Shown here one piece after another: positions 26,032 to 35,519 of a DNA stretch of 64,000 nucleotides. The DNA lies in the NCBI GenBank assembly GCA_025057755.1, contig JANWVC010000008.1, positions 186,001-250,000 of the forward strand. Direction: 5' to 3'. Position 1 is the first letter of the stretch; every line of letters starts with the position of its first letter. The notes below the pieces were generated by a model that had not been told where the DNA came from, searched no databases, and saw only the letters and a program-made list of their open reading frames with translations. This DNA is from Limisphaera sp. Lineage in GTDB: Bacteria > Verrucomicrobiota > Verrucomicrobiia > Limisphaerales > Limisphaeraceae. Made by a program: the position numbers and the translations under genes.

Positions 26032-26948
26032 CTTGGGGGTCTATAACATGGCAAACGAGTGAATGGATTGCGTCGAAGACCGTTGTAGCATTGGCTTTTC
26101 TGCCGGATCCTGTAAGCAGCGGGCACCATCGTGCGGTTCATAAGGAAAAACAGTTAGGGAAATCTACGATAGTTCCAGAAGCAGGGGCGGGGCCCTGTGC
26201 GGATCGGATGGAGACTGAGGGCCTTTTGATGGGGCGAATTGGTAGAAGATGTACAGGCTCGTGGGCTTCAGCGTTGCCATGGGGAACGGTTGTTGGAGCG
26301 ACGTGATGGGACGTGGCCCCAGTTGGCGGATCCAGTACGGATGTTGCGGCACGGATCGGTAGAGCTTGGTGCATCTTCTTCGAGCCAAGATGCCGCTGGG
26401 CAGCGGGCAGACTGGGGGAAGGAGACGACCCGAGCACGGGGGCGCTGGGGTATGGCTTGGGTTGGCGACCAGTAATCAGGAGCCACTTCTGCGGGCTCAC
26501 GAGGTGGCGGCCCGATGGGGCATGTCTGCGGGCCATTCCTGGGTGCATAGTTGGGGCGTAAAGGGAAGGATCATCTACGGCAGGCGCTGCATCGCGCTGG
26601 TTATCCATTTTGTAGGCAACCTAGGAACCGTGGACAGATGACGGACATCGGCTGGGCTGGAGTGGAAGCGTTTCGGTTCTCTCAAAGGGCTTCCTCCCAA
26701 GGCATGCTTCATCCCTCAATGGAATGATTCGGGATGAGATCATGCAGGAGAATGGCAATGGATCGGGACGCGTAGATCCCCCATGGTTCGAACTTATCGA
26801 TCAACACAATCGTGACTTGCGAAATGAGGAGCCGGGTTCGAGCGTGGGGTGGATGGCATGGGAGGTGCGATATGTCAGGACGCGGCGACAGGCAGGCGGT
26901 TGGATGCGCCGTCAATGTTTTCTGGGATGAGTAATTAGGGAACGCCGA

Positions 26949-26971
26949 GCTTATGAGATCGGGCCATAAGC
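26949..26971 (-). terminator. Hairpin over the ndk stop codon
   Basis: GCTTATG and CATAAGC (7 bp, 9-base loop) enclose the end of the ndk gene including its TAA. It could terminate ndk transcription or mark the right border of a plus-strand RNA. No U-tract follows on the minus strand. Confidence 0.28.
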
Positions 26972-28126
26972 GTGTTCGACGAGCTGTCGGAATTGGTTTT
27001 CCTCGGGCTTGACGATGCGCATTTCGCGCTGAGCGTTTTCTGGAGAGTCACTGGCGTGGGCCGCGTTGACCATGACGTTGGAGCCGAATTCGCGTCGGAT
27101 GGAGCCCGGCGGCGCTTTGGACGGATCCGTGGGCCCCAAGACGTCCCGAATCTTGGCCACGGCATTTGCACCCTCATAAACCAGCGCGATGCATTTTTCG
27201 GTGCCCGGCTGGTCCCACAGCTCGGGGGCACATTCGGAGGGTGCGCGTCCTGACATGAAACGAACAATGTTCTCGAATTGATTTTCGCCGTAAAGCGGGC
27301 CTAGGAGGTCGCCCAGGGCGGCCTCGGTCGATGCCGGGAGGGCGAAGCCCAGTTCTTTTTCGAGGGCGGCCCGGGCGCGGGCCCCAACGACGCCTTTCAA
27401 TTTGGTCCGAAGCACCTCGCGCACGGGCCCGTAAAACTCGACGGCTTGAGCCACGCTCATGCGATGGACTTTAATGGCGATAATGAACAGGCCGGTCCTG
27501 GAGAAAAAGTCAATCACATTGCCCGGCCGTCCGGTAGGGAAGCGGAAATTGTCCGGCTTGAGTAGGACCAGCGTTCGCTCCGGCGTTTCTCCTGGCGGGT
27601 ACTCAATGACGTCTGTCAACAGGCCGCCGTCGGAATCGGAGAATCGCGCCCACAGCTTGAGGTGGTTTTTGGCTTGCTCCTGGCTAACTGGGATCAGCAC
27701 GGCCGGCTCGAAATAGCGGACCCGGCCTGAATCATCCATGACGAGATCTCCATATGTATCGCGTATGGTTTGACCTGCATACCGGTGGGGAGCGAAGAAG
27801 CCTACCACCTCTCGCAGTTTCCGCACGGCATTTTCGCCCTGAAAGACGAGCATCATGACGCGCTTGCGTCGACCAGTCGCAGGCTCAGGGCTCAGGTGAC
27901 GTCGTACGTAATCCTGAAACAGTTGCTGGATGGCCGGTTCTTGAGGATCGTCCGGTGATGGAAGCTGCGCGGCGTAGGCTTCTGCCAATGCGGCAGAAGG
28001 GGCGAACATGCGCGCAGCCACGAAATCTAATCCTGTGCGGGCAATCAACCGGCTTAGGATTCCCCCGGTTCTGGATTTGAGTAGCGAATGAGGCGTGATC
28101 AGGGCGTAAGCAAGTTCCAAACTCAT
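26951..28126 (-). CDS. ndk: Tandem-domain nucleoside diphosphate kinase family protein
   Basis: A 391-residue protein with two NDK-like domains. The C-terminal one (about 190-391) opens with ERTLVLLKPDNFRF and ends with the active-site block NAAHASDSPENAQREM, which contains the phosphorylated His in the family order N-x-x-H-x-S-D-S. It would balance nucleoside triphosphate pools. The N-terminal domain opens with ELAYALITPHSLLKS and has FQGENAVRKLREVVG, but the position equivalent to the active-site block reads IRDTYGDLVMDDSGRVRYFE, without the His, so it is probably regulatory. The start overlaps the stop of the zinc-ribbon gene by ATGA. Confidence 0.85.
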   Translation of the reverse strand: MSLELAYALITPHSLLKSRTGGILSRLIARTGLDFVAARMFAPSAALAEAYAAQLPSPDDPQEPAIQQLFQDYVRRHLSPEPATGRRKRVMMLVFQGENAVRKLREVVGFFAPHRYAGQTIRDTYGDLVMDDSGRVRYFEPAVLIPVSQEQAKNHLKLWARFSDSDGGLLTDVIEYPPGETPERTLVLLKPDNFRFPTGRPGNVIDFFSRTGLFIIAIKVHRMSVAQAVEFYGPVREVLRTKLKGVVGARARAALEKELGFALPASTEAALGDLLGPLYGENQFENIVRFMSGRAPSECAPELWDQPGTEKCIALVYEGANAVAKIRDVLGPTDPSKAPPGSIRREFGSNVMVNAAHASDSPENAQREMRIVKPEENQFRQLVEHAYGPIS

Positions 28127-28332
28127 ACAGCTTGCGGAGAATCCATGGGCGGAGGGGTCTCCGGATCGCGGATCGCGGCAGGAGTGGGCCGCCCGCCAAG
28201 CATTTTAAACATCACCGTGCCGCAGGTGGGGCATTTGCCCTTGATGGCCTTGCGCCCGTTTTTAAGCGTTTCCTCCACGGCCTCGGCGATCTCTTTCTTG
28301 GTCTTGCACTTGACGCAGTAACCCTCTGCCAT
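28123..28332 (-). CDS. DUF5679 zinc-ribbon protein
   Basis: A 69-residue protein with four cysteines in two knuckles, YCVKCKTKKE and KGKCPTCGTVMFKM, separated by about 30 residues, matching the DUF5679 family of small zinc-ribbon proteins of unknown role often described as related to DNA topoisomerase zinc ribbons. The tail is Pro-rich. A longer frame exists upstream, but this ATG starts the conserved domain at residue 4. It is the first gene of a two-gene unit with ndk, joined by a 4-base ATGA overlap. Confidence 0.8.
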   Translation of the reverse strand: MAEGYCVKCKTKKEIAEAVEETLKNGRKAIKGKCPTCGTVMFKMLGGRPTPAAIRDPETPPPMDSPQAV

Positions 28333-29001
28333 GGGTTTCGTTGTTAAGGGTTTGGGGCACCCGAACGGTGCCGCGTGTCTGTGCCCAAGGTATCGGCAGT
28401 AACGAGAAAGCGTCAATCGCAAAGCCACGTACGTCAGGGCTTGTCCTGCATTATCACATTGATGTGCAATGACGTGCATCCAAAGAGTTAGGTTCCGATT
28501 TTCTGGCGCCATGATCGCTTCTCCGAGGTGCGGATTCATCATACGCTAGAGCCCATGGAAGTTTTCGGCGCTTTGGTCTTGGGAGCCATCATTATCGCTT
28601 AATGCGGGGCCAGCGGCTGAAGAACTGGCGGGATAAAGACCTTTTGGCATGAAGGGTGATGGGCTTGCAACCGGCTTCAAGGTGACGGACAAGTGCGGGC
28701 GAGAGGCGCATGGCTGATAGAAGATGCTCAGTTTGGTTGTCGCTTTGATGTAGCTTGGGTGTCGAATATGAAGGCGCGGTTGTGAAACGGTCATGCTGGG
28801 GCCTAATTCCGTTTTCGGGGGTGCGATTGTCAAACGGTGCTGAGGTTTCTTCAGCAGCTTTATTGCAATGACGGTCTGGATCAACGGGGTGTGCGCACGG
28901 CTGCAGAGAAGTGCCTTGGGTCCACATTTGACAGGAGCGAACCGAGGTGATTAGTCTCTGATGCCCTCGAACCGAAGGGTCGATGCAAGGAAGTCACGCC
29001 T
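28333..29001. other. 669-bp divergent intergenic region before the pilus operon
   Basis: Separates the DUF5679 start (minus) from the pilB-like start (plus). Two minus-strand frames of about 110 codons overlap each other in different frames and look spurious. Besides the possible minus-strand promoter, TTGACA at 28928-28933 with TAGTCT 18 bases on could serve the pilus operon. Confidence 0.4.
28387..28416 (-). promoter_or_regulatory. Possible promoter of the DUF5679-ndk unit
   Basis: On the minus strand TTGACG (28416-28411) and TACCTT (28392-28387) are 18 bases apart, about 55 bases ahead of the DUF5679 start. The -35 is good, the -10 weak. Confidence 0.33.
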
Positions 29002-30717
29002 GTGGCAGAGAAGGACGATTATCTCATTGATTTGCTGGTGGACCTGGGGTTTGTCACCGGTGAGCAAGTTGAACAGGCCCGCAAGGAAGCGCAAGCCGCC
29101 GGGGTGGGGGTGGTGGATTTCATGGTGGCAAATGGGTGGTTGCGCCCGGCGGATGTGACTCAAGCCAAGGCGGCTCATTTTGGAGCCGAAGTGGTGAATT
29201 TGGCGGGCATGCAAATTGACGATCAGGTGATCTCCGCTGTGCCTCGGCACATTGCGAAGAAGTACCGAGTGGTGCCGGTTTATTTGCATGACAACACGCT
29301 GACGGTGGCGATGTCCGATCCATCGGATTTGGCGACTATCGATGCTTTGACGCACCTCTTGAACAAGGAAATCGTCGTAATGGTGGCTTCCGAGCCGGAG
29401 ATCGAGGCGGCCTTGGCGAAGTACTACGGCGGTCAACGCAGTGTGGTGGAAGATGAGCGCTTCAAGGGCGTCATTGAAGAACTGACACGCGAGCATGTGG
29501 AGGTGTCGGGGGGGCTGGCCCAGGATGATGGGACCGAACTGGACGCAGATGCACCCATCATTCGGCTTGTTAATTCTATTATCACGGACGCCGTCAAAAT
29601 GCGGGCTTCGGATATTCACCTAGAGCCGCTGGAAAAACGTTTTCGCGTGCGATACCGCATTGATGGGATTCTGCATGAGGTAAAGGGCCCGCCCAAACGG
29701 CTTCAGCCGGCGATCATCAGCCGGTTGAAGATCATGTCCAACATGTCCATTTCGGAACATCGTGTGCCTCAAGACGGGCGCATTCAGACCAAAGTCGGCA
29801 ACAAAGTCTTGGACCTGCGTGTTTCGTGCATTCCTACCACGCATGGTGAGAGCATTGTGATGCGAATTCTGGACAAGGAAGGTCTGCGGTTGGGGTTGCC
29901 AGAACTGGGCTTTTTCACAGACGATCAACAGACGTTTGAACGACTGATCACGCTTCCGGACGGAATTTTGTTGGTGACCGGGCCGACGGGTTCCGGGAAA
30001 ACGACCACTCTATACGCGGTGCTGCATTTCATCAATCGACCGGATCGAAAGATCATAACGGTGGAAGATCCGGTTGAGTACATCCTGGCCGGTATCAATC
30101 AGGTGCAGGTCAACGAGGCCGTAGGCTTGACCTTTGCTACGGCCCTGCGGTCCATTCTTCGCCAGTCACCCAACATTATCATGGTGGGGGAAATCCGCGA
30201 CTTGGAGACGGCCACTATTGCGATCAACGCCTCGCTGACCGGCCACCTCGTGTTTTCCACCCTTCACACCAACGATGCCCCCAGTGCGGTGACGCGTTTG
30301 ATAGACATTGGGGTGAAGCCTTTCCTGGTAGCTTCCTCTACGCGAGCCATCATGGCCCAGCGGTTGGTGCGGCGAATTTGCAAGAAGTGCGCCGAGCCGC
30401 GCCAGCCTACGGAAGCGGAAATTCGACAGTTGAATTTGGACCCGGAACAACTGGCGACCGCTAAATGCATGGCTGGTCGCGGTTGTCCGGAGTGTGCCAA
30501 CACTGGTTACCGGGGCCGAATGGGCATTTTTGAGATTTTCGTTGTAGACGATGAGGCACGAAAGTTGATCTATGAAAAGGTTCCGGCGTCTGTCTTGCGC
30601 AACCGTGCCCGAGAGATGGGCATGCGTACGCTGCGTGAGGATGGGGTGCGCAAGGTGTTGGCCGGTTTAACGACGCCGGAGGAGGTGATTCGCGCTACCG
30701 TGGGCGATGAAGCCTAA
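29002..30717 (+). CDS. PilB/GspE-type assembly ATPase (first copy)
   Basis: Hexameric ATPase that powers pilus or pseudopilus extension on the inner face of the membrane. Residues 1-150 form an MshEN/N1E-type domain ([14 protein letters not shown]), then the ATPase with Walker [13 protein letters not shown], Asp box [10 protein letters not shown], Walker [13 protein letters not shown] and His box [15 protein letters not shown]. The zinc-binding pairs CKKC and CPEC near residue 470-495 are typical of PilB/GspE. Length 571. The start is GTG with AAGGAAG 8 bases upstream. First gene of the large plus-strand operon, about 95 bases ahead of pilT. Confidence 0.92.
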   Translation: MAEKDDYLIDLLVDLGFVTGEQVEQARKEAQAAGVGVVDFMVANGWLRPADVTQAKAAHFGAEVVNLAGMQIDDQVISAVPRHIAKKYRVVPVYLHDNTLTVAMSDPSDLATIDALTHLLNKEIVVMVASEPEIEAALAKYYGGQRSVVEDERFKGVIEELTREHVEVSGGLAQDDGTELDADAPIIRLVNSIITDAVKMRASDIHLEPLEKRFRVRYRIDGILHEVKGPPKRLQPAIISRLKIMSNMSISEHRVPQDGRIQTKVGNKVLDLRVSCIPTTHGESIVMRILDKEGLRLGLPELGFFTDDQQTFERLITLPDGILLVTGPTGSGKTTTLYAVLHFINRPDRKIITVEDPVEYILAGINQVQVNEAVGLTFATALRSILRQSPNIIMVGEIRDLETATIAINASLTGHLVFSTLHTNDAPSAVTRLIDIGVKPFLVASSTRAIMAQRLVRRICKKCAEPRQPTEAEIRQLNLDPEQLATAKCMAGRGCPECANTGYRGRMGIFEIFVVDDEARKLIYEKVPASVLRNRAREMGMRTLREDGVRKVLAGLTTPEEVIRATVGDEA

Positions 30718-30812
30718 CGCGCAGTCCCGGTGGTGCGCCTCGGAGGGTGGTTGCATGCTCATTTCGCCGCCAGCAGCGCCTCACCGTGCCATGGAGGAAA
30801 GACGCAGAACTT

Positions 30813-31925
30813 ATGTCTTACTCGATGTCTGATCTGCTGCAGTTGGTCGTGTCGGAAGGCGCGTCCGACCTGCACATCCGCGTGGGGACCCCGCCTGTGA
30901 TTCGTGTTCACGGCATTTTGCACCGGGTGGAGGGGCCGGCCTGTCGGCCGGAGGATACCGAAGAACTCATGCGGAGCATTACCTCGGAGGAACACATCCA
31001 ACATGTACGGGAGCGAGGCGGTGCTGACTTCGGGTTTGCGTTTGGGGACATGGCCCGATTCCGCGTCAGTGTGTTTAAGGAGAAGGGCAACTTCGGTTTG
31101 GTTTTGCGTCAGATTCCCAACAAGCTCCTGACCATGGAGCAGATTGGAATCCCGCCTTCGGTCAAGGAACTGCTCTACAAACCCCGTGGTTTGATTTTGG
31201 TGACGGGCCCCACGGGCTCGGGCAAGACCACCACGTTGGCTTCGATGATCAACGTGATCAACGAAGAACGGGAAGAGGTGCACATCATCACCATCGAAGA
31301 CCCCATTGAATATTACCATACTCATAAGAAGGCCATTGTCACCCAGCGGGAAATCGGAGTGGATGTGCCCAACTTCGCAGAGGCATTGCGGCGGGCGCTG
31401 CGGCAGGATCCAGATGTCATTTTGGTGGGTGAGATGCGCGACCTGGAGACGATCGACGCCGCGATTACAGCTGCCGAGACGGGTCACTTGGTTTTCGGCA
31501 CGCTTCATACCACCGGGGCGGCCAAGACCATTGACCGTCTTGTGAATGCATTTCCGACCAATCAGCAGGAACAGATCCGAATCCAGTTGTCTACAGTTTT
31601 GCAAGCGGTGATTTCCCAGTTGTTGATTCCGCGGATCGACAAGCCGGGTCGAGTTGCAGTGTTCGAAATCATGATCAATACGCCTTCCATTGCGGCCCTC
31701 ATCCGGGACAACAAGACCTTCCGGATTCAGTCGGACATTCAGACCGGCGCCAAGTATGGCATGGTCACATTGGACAGCTTCTTGCTCGAGAAATACCAGC
31801 AGGGCATTATTGCCAGAGAGGAAGTGATTACCAAAGCGATGGACCCCGTCACGGTTCAGCAAAAGCTCCAGGAACTGGACTTGGCACGCGCTGTGAGTGG
31901 CGAGGGCAAGGGGCGAAAAGGTTGA
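30813..31925 (+). CDS. pilT: Twitching-motility retraction ATPase PilT
   Basis: Retraction motor of type IV pili. Its N-terminal PAS-like part reads [17 protein letters not shown]; the ATPase has Walker [15 protein letters not shown], Walker [14 protein letters not shown] and [16 protein letters not shown]. It lacks the tetracysteine zinc site of PilB and has near the C-terminus [15 protein letters not shown], the position of the PilT-specific retraction motif. Length 370. The start at 30813 follows GGAGGAAAG by about 12 bases. Presence of PilT argues for a retractable pilus rather than a pure type II secretion machine. Confidence 0.92.
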   Translation: MSYSMSDLLQLVVSEGASDLHIRVGTPPVIRVHGILHRVEGPACRPEDTEELMRSITSEEHIQHVRERGGADFGFAFGDMARFRVSVFKEKGNFGLVLRQIPNKLLTMEQIGIPPSVKELLYKPRGLILVTGPTGSGKTTTLASMINVINEEREEVHIITIEDPIEYYHTHKKAIVTQREIGVDVPNFAEALRRALRQDPDVILVGEMRDLETIDAAITAAETGHLVFGTLHTTGAAKTIDRLVNAFPTNQQEQIRIQLSTVLQAVISQLLIPRIDKPGRVAVFEIMINTPSIAALIRDNKTFRIQSDIQTGAKYGMVTLDSFLLEKYQQGIIAREEVITKAMDPVTVQQKLQELDLARAVSGEGKGRKG

Positions 31926-31941
31926 CACGGAGAGCAGTCCC

Positions 31942-33642
31942 ATGCCGGAAGATTTCCATAGTCCGTTGCTGGCCCTATTGAAGGAACGGAATCTGATGGA
32001 CGACCTTCAGTACGAAGAGGTGGTCAGCGAGTGCAAACGCACGGGCAACGCGGTTGTCCAGGTCTTGCAAGACTACGGAGTAATGGACTTGGACAGCCTG
32101 CTACACGTCATGGCTGACCATTTAGGCACGGAGGTGGTCTCCTTGCAGGGGCGCTCCGTTCCAGAGGAGTTGCTCAAGCTGATCCCAGCCGAAACGGCCC
32201 GATTGTACCAGTGTATTCCCGTTGAAGAGGACGGTGCTACCCTTAAAGTGGCCTTTGCCGACCCGTTGAACCCAGCGCAAATTGATGAGGTGAGCTTCGT
32301 GGTGAAGCGCGATATTCAGCCTGTGGTTGCCGACCCGGCTGAAATTCAAAAAGCAATTGAACGGTACTACGGAGAAGAAACGACCAATGTTGCAGAAGTT
32401 CTGAAAGAACTGGGCGTCGACAGTGAGCTGGCTCGGGAGGCTGAGGAAGCGGCGGAAGACATCAGCGTGGCCGAAGAGCTGGCCAACCAGGCCCCGATTG
32501 TAAAGTTTGTTAACCTGGTTCTCCAACAGGCCATTCAAGACCGCGCGAGCGACATTCATTTCGAACCTTTCGAGGACGAGTTCAAGATCCGGTATCGCGT
32601 GGACGGCGCATTGTATGAAATGACCCCGCCGCCGAAGCATCTGGCCCTGCCCGTAATCTCTCGTATTAAGGTCATGGCCAACCTGAACATTTCAGAACGG
32701 CGCCTCCCTCAGGACGGCCGCATCACCCATAGGGTGGGCGGACGAGTCGTGGACTTGCGGGTGTCCACCTTGCCCACGCAGTTTGGCGAGTCCGTAGTGC
32801 TCCGGGTCCTAGATAGGTCCACAGTGAACTTGGAGTTGGAGAATCTCGGATTCCCCAAGTTTGTTTACGATTACATGACCGAGGTGATCCAGCGTCCCAA
32901 CGGGATCATCATCGTCACTGGGCCCACGGGTTGCGGCAAAACCACTACTTTGTACGCCTGCCTGCGACGGATTAATACCATTGACTCCAAGCTCCTAACC
33001 GCGGAAGACCCGGTCGAATATGACATCGAGGGAATCATGCAGGTGCCCATCAATGAGGCAGTGGGGATGACCTTCGGGCGCGCCCTGCGGGCCTTTTTGC
33101 GGCAAGATCCCGATATCATCATGATCGGGGAAATGCGCGATTTGGAAACCGCCCAAATCGCTATCCAATCCTCGCTGACGGGCCATCTTGTTCTGAGCAC
33201 GTTGCATACCAACGATGCCCCGGGAGCAGTGACCCGTTTAATTGACATGGGCACGGAGCCCTTTCTCATCTCATCTACGTTAGTGGCGGTTTTGGCCCAG
33301 CGATTGGTAAGAAAGATTTGTCGTGACTGCCGGACACCGTTTGAGCCTACCGAAAGCCAGTTGGCGTTGTTGAATCTGTCACCTCACGACCTGGGTGAAA
33401 AAATGTTCTACTACGGTCGCGGCTGCGCCAATTGCCACGACACCGGTTATAAAGGGCGCAAAGGGATCTTCGAATTGCTGGTTATCACCGAACCGATTCG
33501 AGCGCTGATTAACGAACGGGCCCCCACGGTTGTTTTACGCCAGAAGGCCATCGAACTTGGTATGACCACCTTGCGCGAAGATGGCTTGCGTAACATCTTT
33601 GAAGGAGAAACGACGATCGAGGAGGTCGTCAAATACACATAG
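31942..33642 (+). CDS. PilB/GspE-type assembly ATPase (second copy)
   Basis: A second 566-residue extension-type ATPase. N-terminal MshEN-like domain ([20 protein letters not shown]), Walker [15 protein letters not shown], Asp box [10 protein letters not shown], Walker [13 protein letters not shown], and zinc pairs CRDC and CANC. It differs from the first copy in the N-terminal third, in the Cys in Walker A and in a two-residue spaced Glu-rich linker. The start at 31942 follows GGAGAG by 9 bases; it lies 16 bases after the pilT stop. Having two assembly ATPases around pilT suggests two modes or two machines sharing one set of pseudopilins. Confidence 0.92.
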   Translation: MPEDFHSPLLALLKERNLMDDLQYEEVVSECKRTGNAVVQVLQDYGVMDLDSLLHVMADHLGTEVVSLQGRSVPEELLKLIPAETARLYQCIPVEEDGATLKVAFADPLNPAQIDEVSFVVKRDIQPVVADPAEIQKAIERYYGEETTNVAEVLKELGVDSELAREAEEAAEDISVAEELANQAPIVKFVNLVLQQAIQDRASDIHFEPFEDEFKIRYRVDGALYEMTPPPKHLALPVISRIKVMANLNISERRLPQDGRITHRVGGRVVDLRVSTLPTQFGESVVLRVLDRSTVNLELENLGFPKFVYDYMTEVIQRPNGIIIVTGPTGCGKTTTLYACLRRINTIDSKLLTAEDPVEYDIEGIMQVPINEAVGMTFGRALRAFLRQDPDIIMIGEMRDLETAQIAIQSSLTGHLVLSTLHTNDAPGAVTRLIDMGTEPFLISSTLVAVLAQRLVRKICRDCRTPFEPTESQLALLNLSPHDLGEKMFYYGRGCANCHDTGYKGRKGIFELLVITEPIRALINERAPTVVLRQKAIELGMTTLREDGLRNIFEGETTIEEVVKYT

Positions 33643-33685
33643 TTGATCGCAGCCCCATCAGGCCCGAGCACCCAGGAGATCCGCC

Positions 33686-35011
33686 ATGCCTAAATACAGC
33701 TACGTCGCCATGGACGCCCGGGGCAAGGAAGTCAAGGGCGTCATTGAAGTCGGTTCTCAGAACGAAGCCATCGGCCGGATCCGGGAAATGAACCTTTTCC
33801 CGACCAAAATTGTGGAGGTCGACGGCGCCAAAGAAACCAAACAGACGGGTAAAACTGGCGCTCCGGCCCGCACAGCAGCTCGCGGCAAGAAACGGGGCGC
33901 ATTGGACATCGAGCTCAAGATTCCCGGTTTGGGAGGCAAGGTCAAACCGAAGGTCTTGATGACCTTTACCCGGCAATTAGCGACTTTGGTGGACGCAGGC
34001 TTGCCCCTCTTGCGGGGATTGCGGGTCTTGGAGAAACAGGAACGGAATCCCACGCTCAAACGCATCATTGGCGAGCTGGCGCTCTCGGTTGAGGGGGGAA
34101 GCACGTTTTCCGAGGCACTGGCGCAGCACCCAAAGGTTTTCAACCGCCTCTACGTCAACATGGTTAAGGCAGGTGAAATGGGCGGTGTCTTGGAAGTGGT
34201 TTTGAACCGCTTGGCGCAGTTCCAAGAAAAGGCCCAAAAGATCAAGGGCAAAGTGGTGGCGGCAATGTTTTACCCAATTGCCGTGATGATCGTGGCCGCA
34301 GCGATCATCACCGTTTTGACGGTTTACGTCATTCCCAAGTTTGAGGAGGTGTTTTCGGGATTGTTGGAGGGCCAGGCTCTCCCGGCTTTTACTCAACTGG
34401 TCCTGAACATCAGCCGGGTCATACGCGAGAACCTCTTGATGACCTTCCTCTGCATCGTGGTCTTCTTTGTCCTGCTCAAGCTGGCGACCAAGACCAAATT
34501 GGGGCGTTTGGTTTGGGACAAGTTTAAGTTGAAAATGCCGGCCATTGGACCCTTGATCTCCAAGCTGTCCATTGCCCGTTTCACCCGCACGTTGGGAACG
34601 CTGGTGAGTAGCGGCGTGCCCATCCTGCAAGCCCTGAATATCGTGAAAGAAACAGCGGGCAACGTAGTCATTGCCAATGCCATCGCAGCCGTTCATGACA
34701 GCGTTAAGGAGGGAGAAACCATCACCGCACCGCTCGAAGCGTCAGGCATCTTTCCCCCCATGGTCATCAGCATGGTGGACGTGGGCGAGCAAACCGGCGC
34801 GCTGCCCGAAATGCTGCTCAAGATCGCTGACAACTATGACGACGAAGTGGACAACGCCGTTGCCGCTATGACCTCCTTGCTGGAACCCATTATGATTGTG
34901 GGCCTAGCCGTGGTGGTCGGCAGCATTGTCATCGCCATGTTCCTACCCCTCATCAAGTTGATGGAAGGTGTGGGCGATGTCAGCCGAGGTGGCCGGGGCG
35001 GTGAGGAGTAA
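33686..35011 (+). CDS. pilC: PilC/GspF inner-membrane platform protein
   Basis: Polytopic platform that couples the ATPase to pilin assembly. The N-terminal KYSYVAMDARGKEVKGVIE is the usual start, and two T2SSF domains follow: one with FTRQLATLVDAGLPLLRGLRVLE near residue 93 and one with FTRTLGTLVSSGVPILQALNIV near residue 297. Transmembrane segments lie around 195-220, 245-265 and 400-425. A basic Lys/Ala-rich linker separates the N-terminal part from the first domain. Length 441, slightly above the usual 400. A GGAG lies 7 bases upstream of the ATG. Last of the four core assembly genes. Confidence 0.93.
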   Translation: MPKYSYVAMDARGKEVKGVIEVGSQNEAIGRIREMNLFPTKIVEVDGAKETKQTGKTGAPARTAARGKKRGALDIELKIPGLGGKVKPKVLMTFTRQLATLVDAGLPLLRGLRVLEKQERNPTLKRIIGELALSVEGGSTFSEALAQHPKVFNRLYVNMVKAGEMGGVLEVVLNRLAQFQEKAQKIKGKVVAAMFYPIAVMIVAAAIITVLTVYVIPKFEEVFSGLLEGQALPAFTQLVLNISRVIRENLLMTFLCIVVFFVLLKLATKTKLGRLVWDKFKLKMPAIGPLISKLSIARFTRTLGTLVSSGVPILQALNIVKETAGNVVIANAIAAVHDSVKEGETITAPLEASGIFPPMVISMVDVGEQTGALPEMLLKIADNYDDEVDNAVAAMTSLLEPIMIVGLAVVVGSIVIAMFLPLIKLMEGVGDVSRGGRGGEE

Positions 35012-35120
35012 CGCGGCCCCAGCGTCCCGTTGCACCGCATAGATCCTTAAGTTGAGCCGGTAGATTTGCAGTGAATATTCTTGGGTAAAGCCCATGCATT
35101 CACATGAATTTTACACTTGG

Positions 35121-35165
35121 TTGACAGAGACCCTTTGACATTGTATTTACATTGTAGAGACAATG
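35121..35165 (+). promoter_or_regulatory. Promoter and operator-like repeats ahead of brnT
   Basis: Two TTGACA boxes (35121-35126 and 35135-35140) can pair with TATTTA (17-bp spacer) or GACAAT (18-bp spacer). Overlapping them, ACATTGTA occurs twice in direct order (35138-35145, 35149-35156) exactly 11 bp apart, and CATTGT (35150-35155) forms an inverted pair with ACAATG (35160-35165). This is what a CopG/ribbon-helix-helix repressor such as BrnA would bind for autoregulation. Confidence 0.55.
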
Positions 35166-35195
35166 CATGGGCGATGAATTGACGATTGAACTAGG

Positions 35196-35483
35196 ATGGA
35201 GTTCGATTGGTCCAACCCGCCCTTTTCATTGAGTAGTTCTTTGACCCAAAAGGAGATCGAAGAATCGTTTGAGGACCCCTTTGCAGTGCGATTGATGCCA
35301 GATTCAGCCCGGTTTGCTGCTCAAGCTCGCTTCTTCAATTTGGGCATGACAGCGACTGGCCGGGGAATCTTTAGCGTGTATCGCACGAATGGGAAGTTGA
35401 TCCGCGTGATTTGCGCCCGGCCGTTCGAACCGGAAGAACAGTTGTTTTACCAGCGAAAAATGTACGAGAGTTTGCGATTCTGA
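35196..35483 (+). CDS. brnT: BrnT-family toxin
   Basis: Putative ribonuclease toxin of a type II toxin-antitoxin pair. The 95-residue chain shows the BrnT pattern EIEESFEDPFAVRLMPDS in the first half and RGIFSVYRTNGKLIRVICAR, then PFEPEEQLFYQRK, in the second, matching the RelE-like strands and C-terminal helix of the family. The N-terminal Lys/Asn/His segment of classical BrnT is replaced by a Ser-rich stretch, so activity is uncertain. The ATG has only a weak AGG directly ahead. It precedes the antitoxin gene, the normal toxin-first order for BrnTA, and lies inside the pilus operon. Confidence 0.78.
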   Translation: MEFDWSNPPFSLSSSLTQKEIEESFEDPFAVRLMPDSARFAAQARFFNLGMTATGRGIFSVYRTNGKLIRVICARPFEPEEQLFYQRKMYESLRF

Positions 35484-35519
35484 TTGTCATCGTGCGAACA
35501 CAAACAGGCATTTGAGGAT

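Larger units (their letters stand above)
23812..26950. other. 3.1-kb gene-free region, candidate large noncoding RNA
   Basis: No frame on either strand gives a recognisable or protein-like translation; the longest are about 160 codons, are Arg/Gly/Trp- or Pro/His-rich and lack ribosome sites. Sampled lines show roughly 43-55% GC, lower than the coding surroundings. From about 24150 to 26930 the plus strand has clearly more G than C and more purines than pyrimidines, which is typical of structured RNA transcripts. Several short perfect hairpins lie in it. There are no rRNA, tRNA, tmRNA, RNase P or group II intron hallmarks and no flanking transposase, integrase or reverse transcriptase. Either an uncharacterised plus-strand RNA or decayed sequence would fit. 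Confidence 0.5.

Noticed and set aside
26138..26608. A 156-codon minus-strand frame in the gene-free region
   Set aside because: Pro/His/Ser-rich translation that is what the complement of a G-rich strand gives by chance.
28546..28927. Two overlapping minus-strand frames of about 110 codons upstream of the pilus operon
   Set aside because: They overlap each other in different frames and neither looks like protein.
30759..31943. A 394-codon minus-strand open frame opposite pilT
   Set aside because: It lies fully antisense to a gene with intact Walker and retraction motifs; its translation has no family features.
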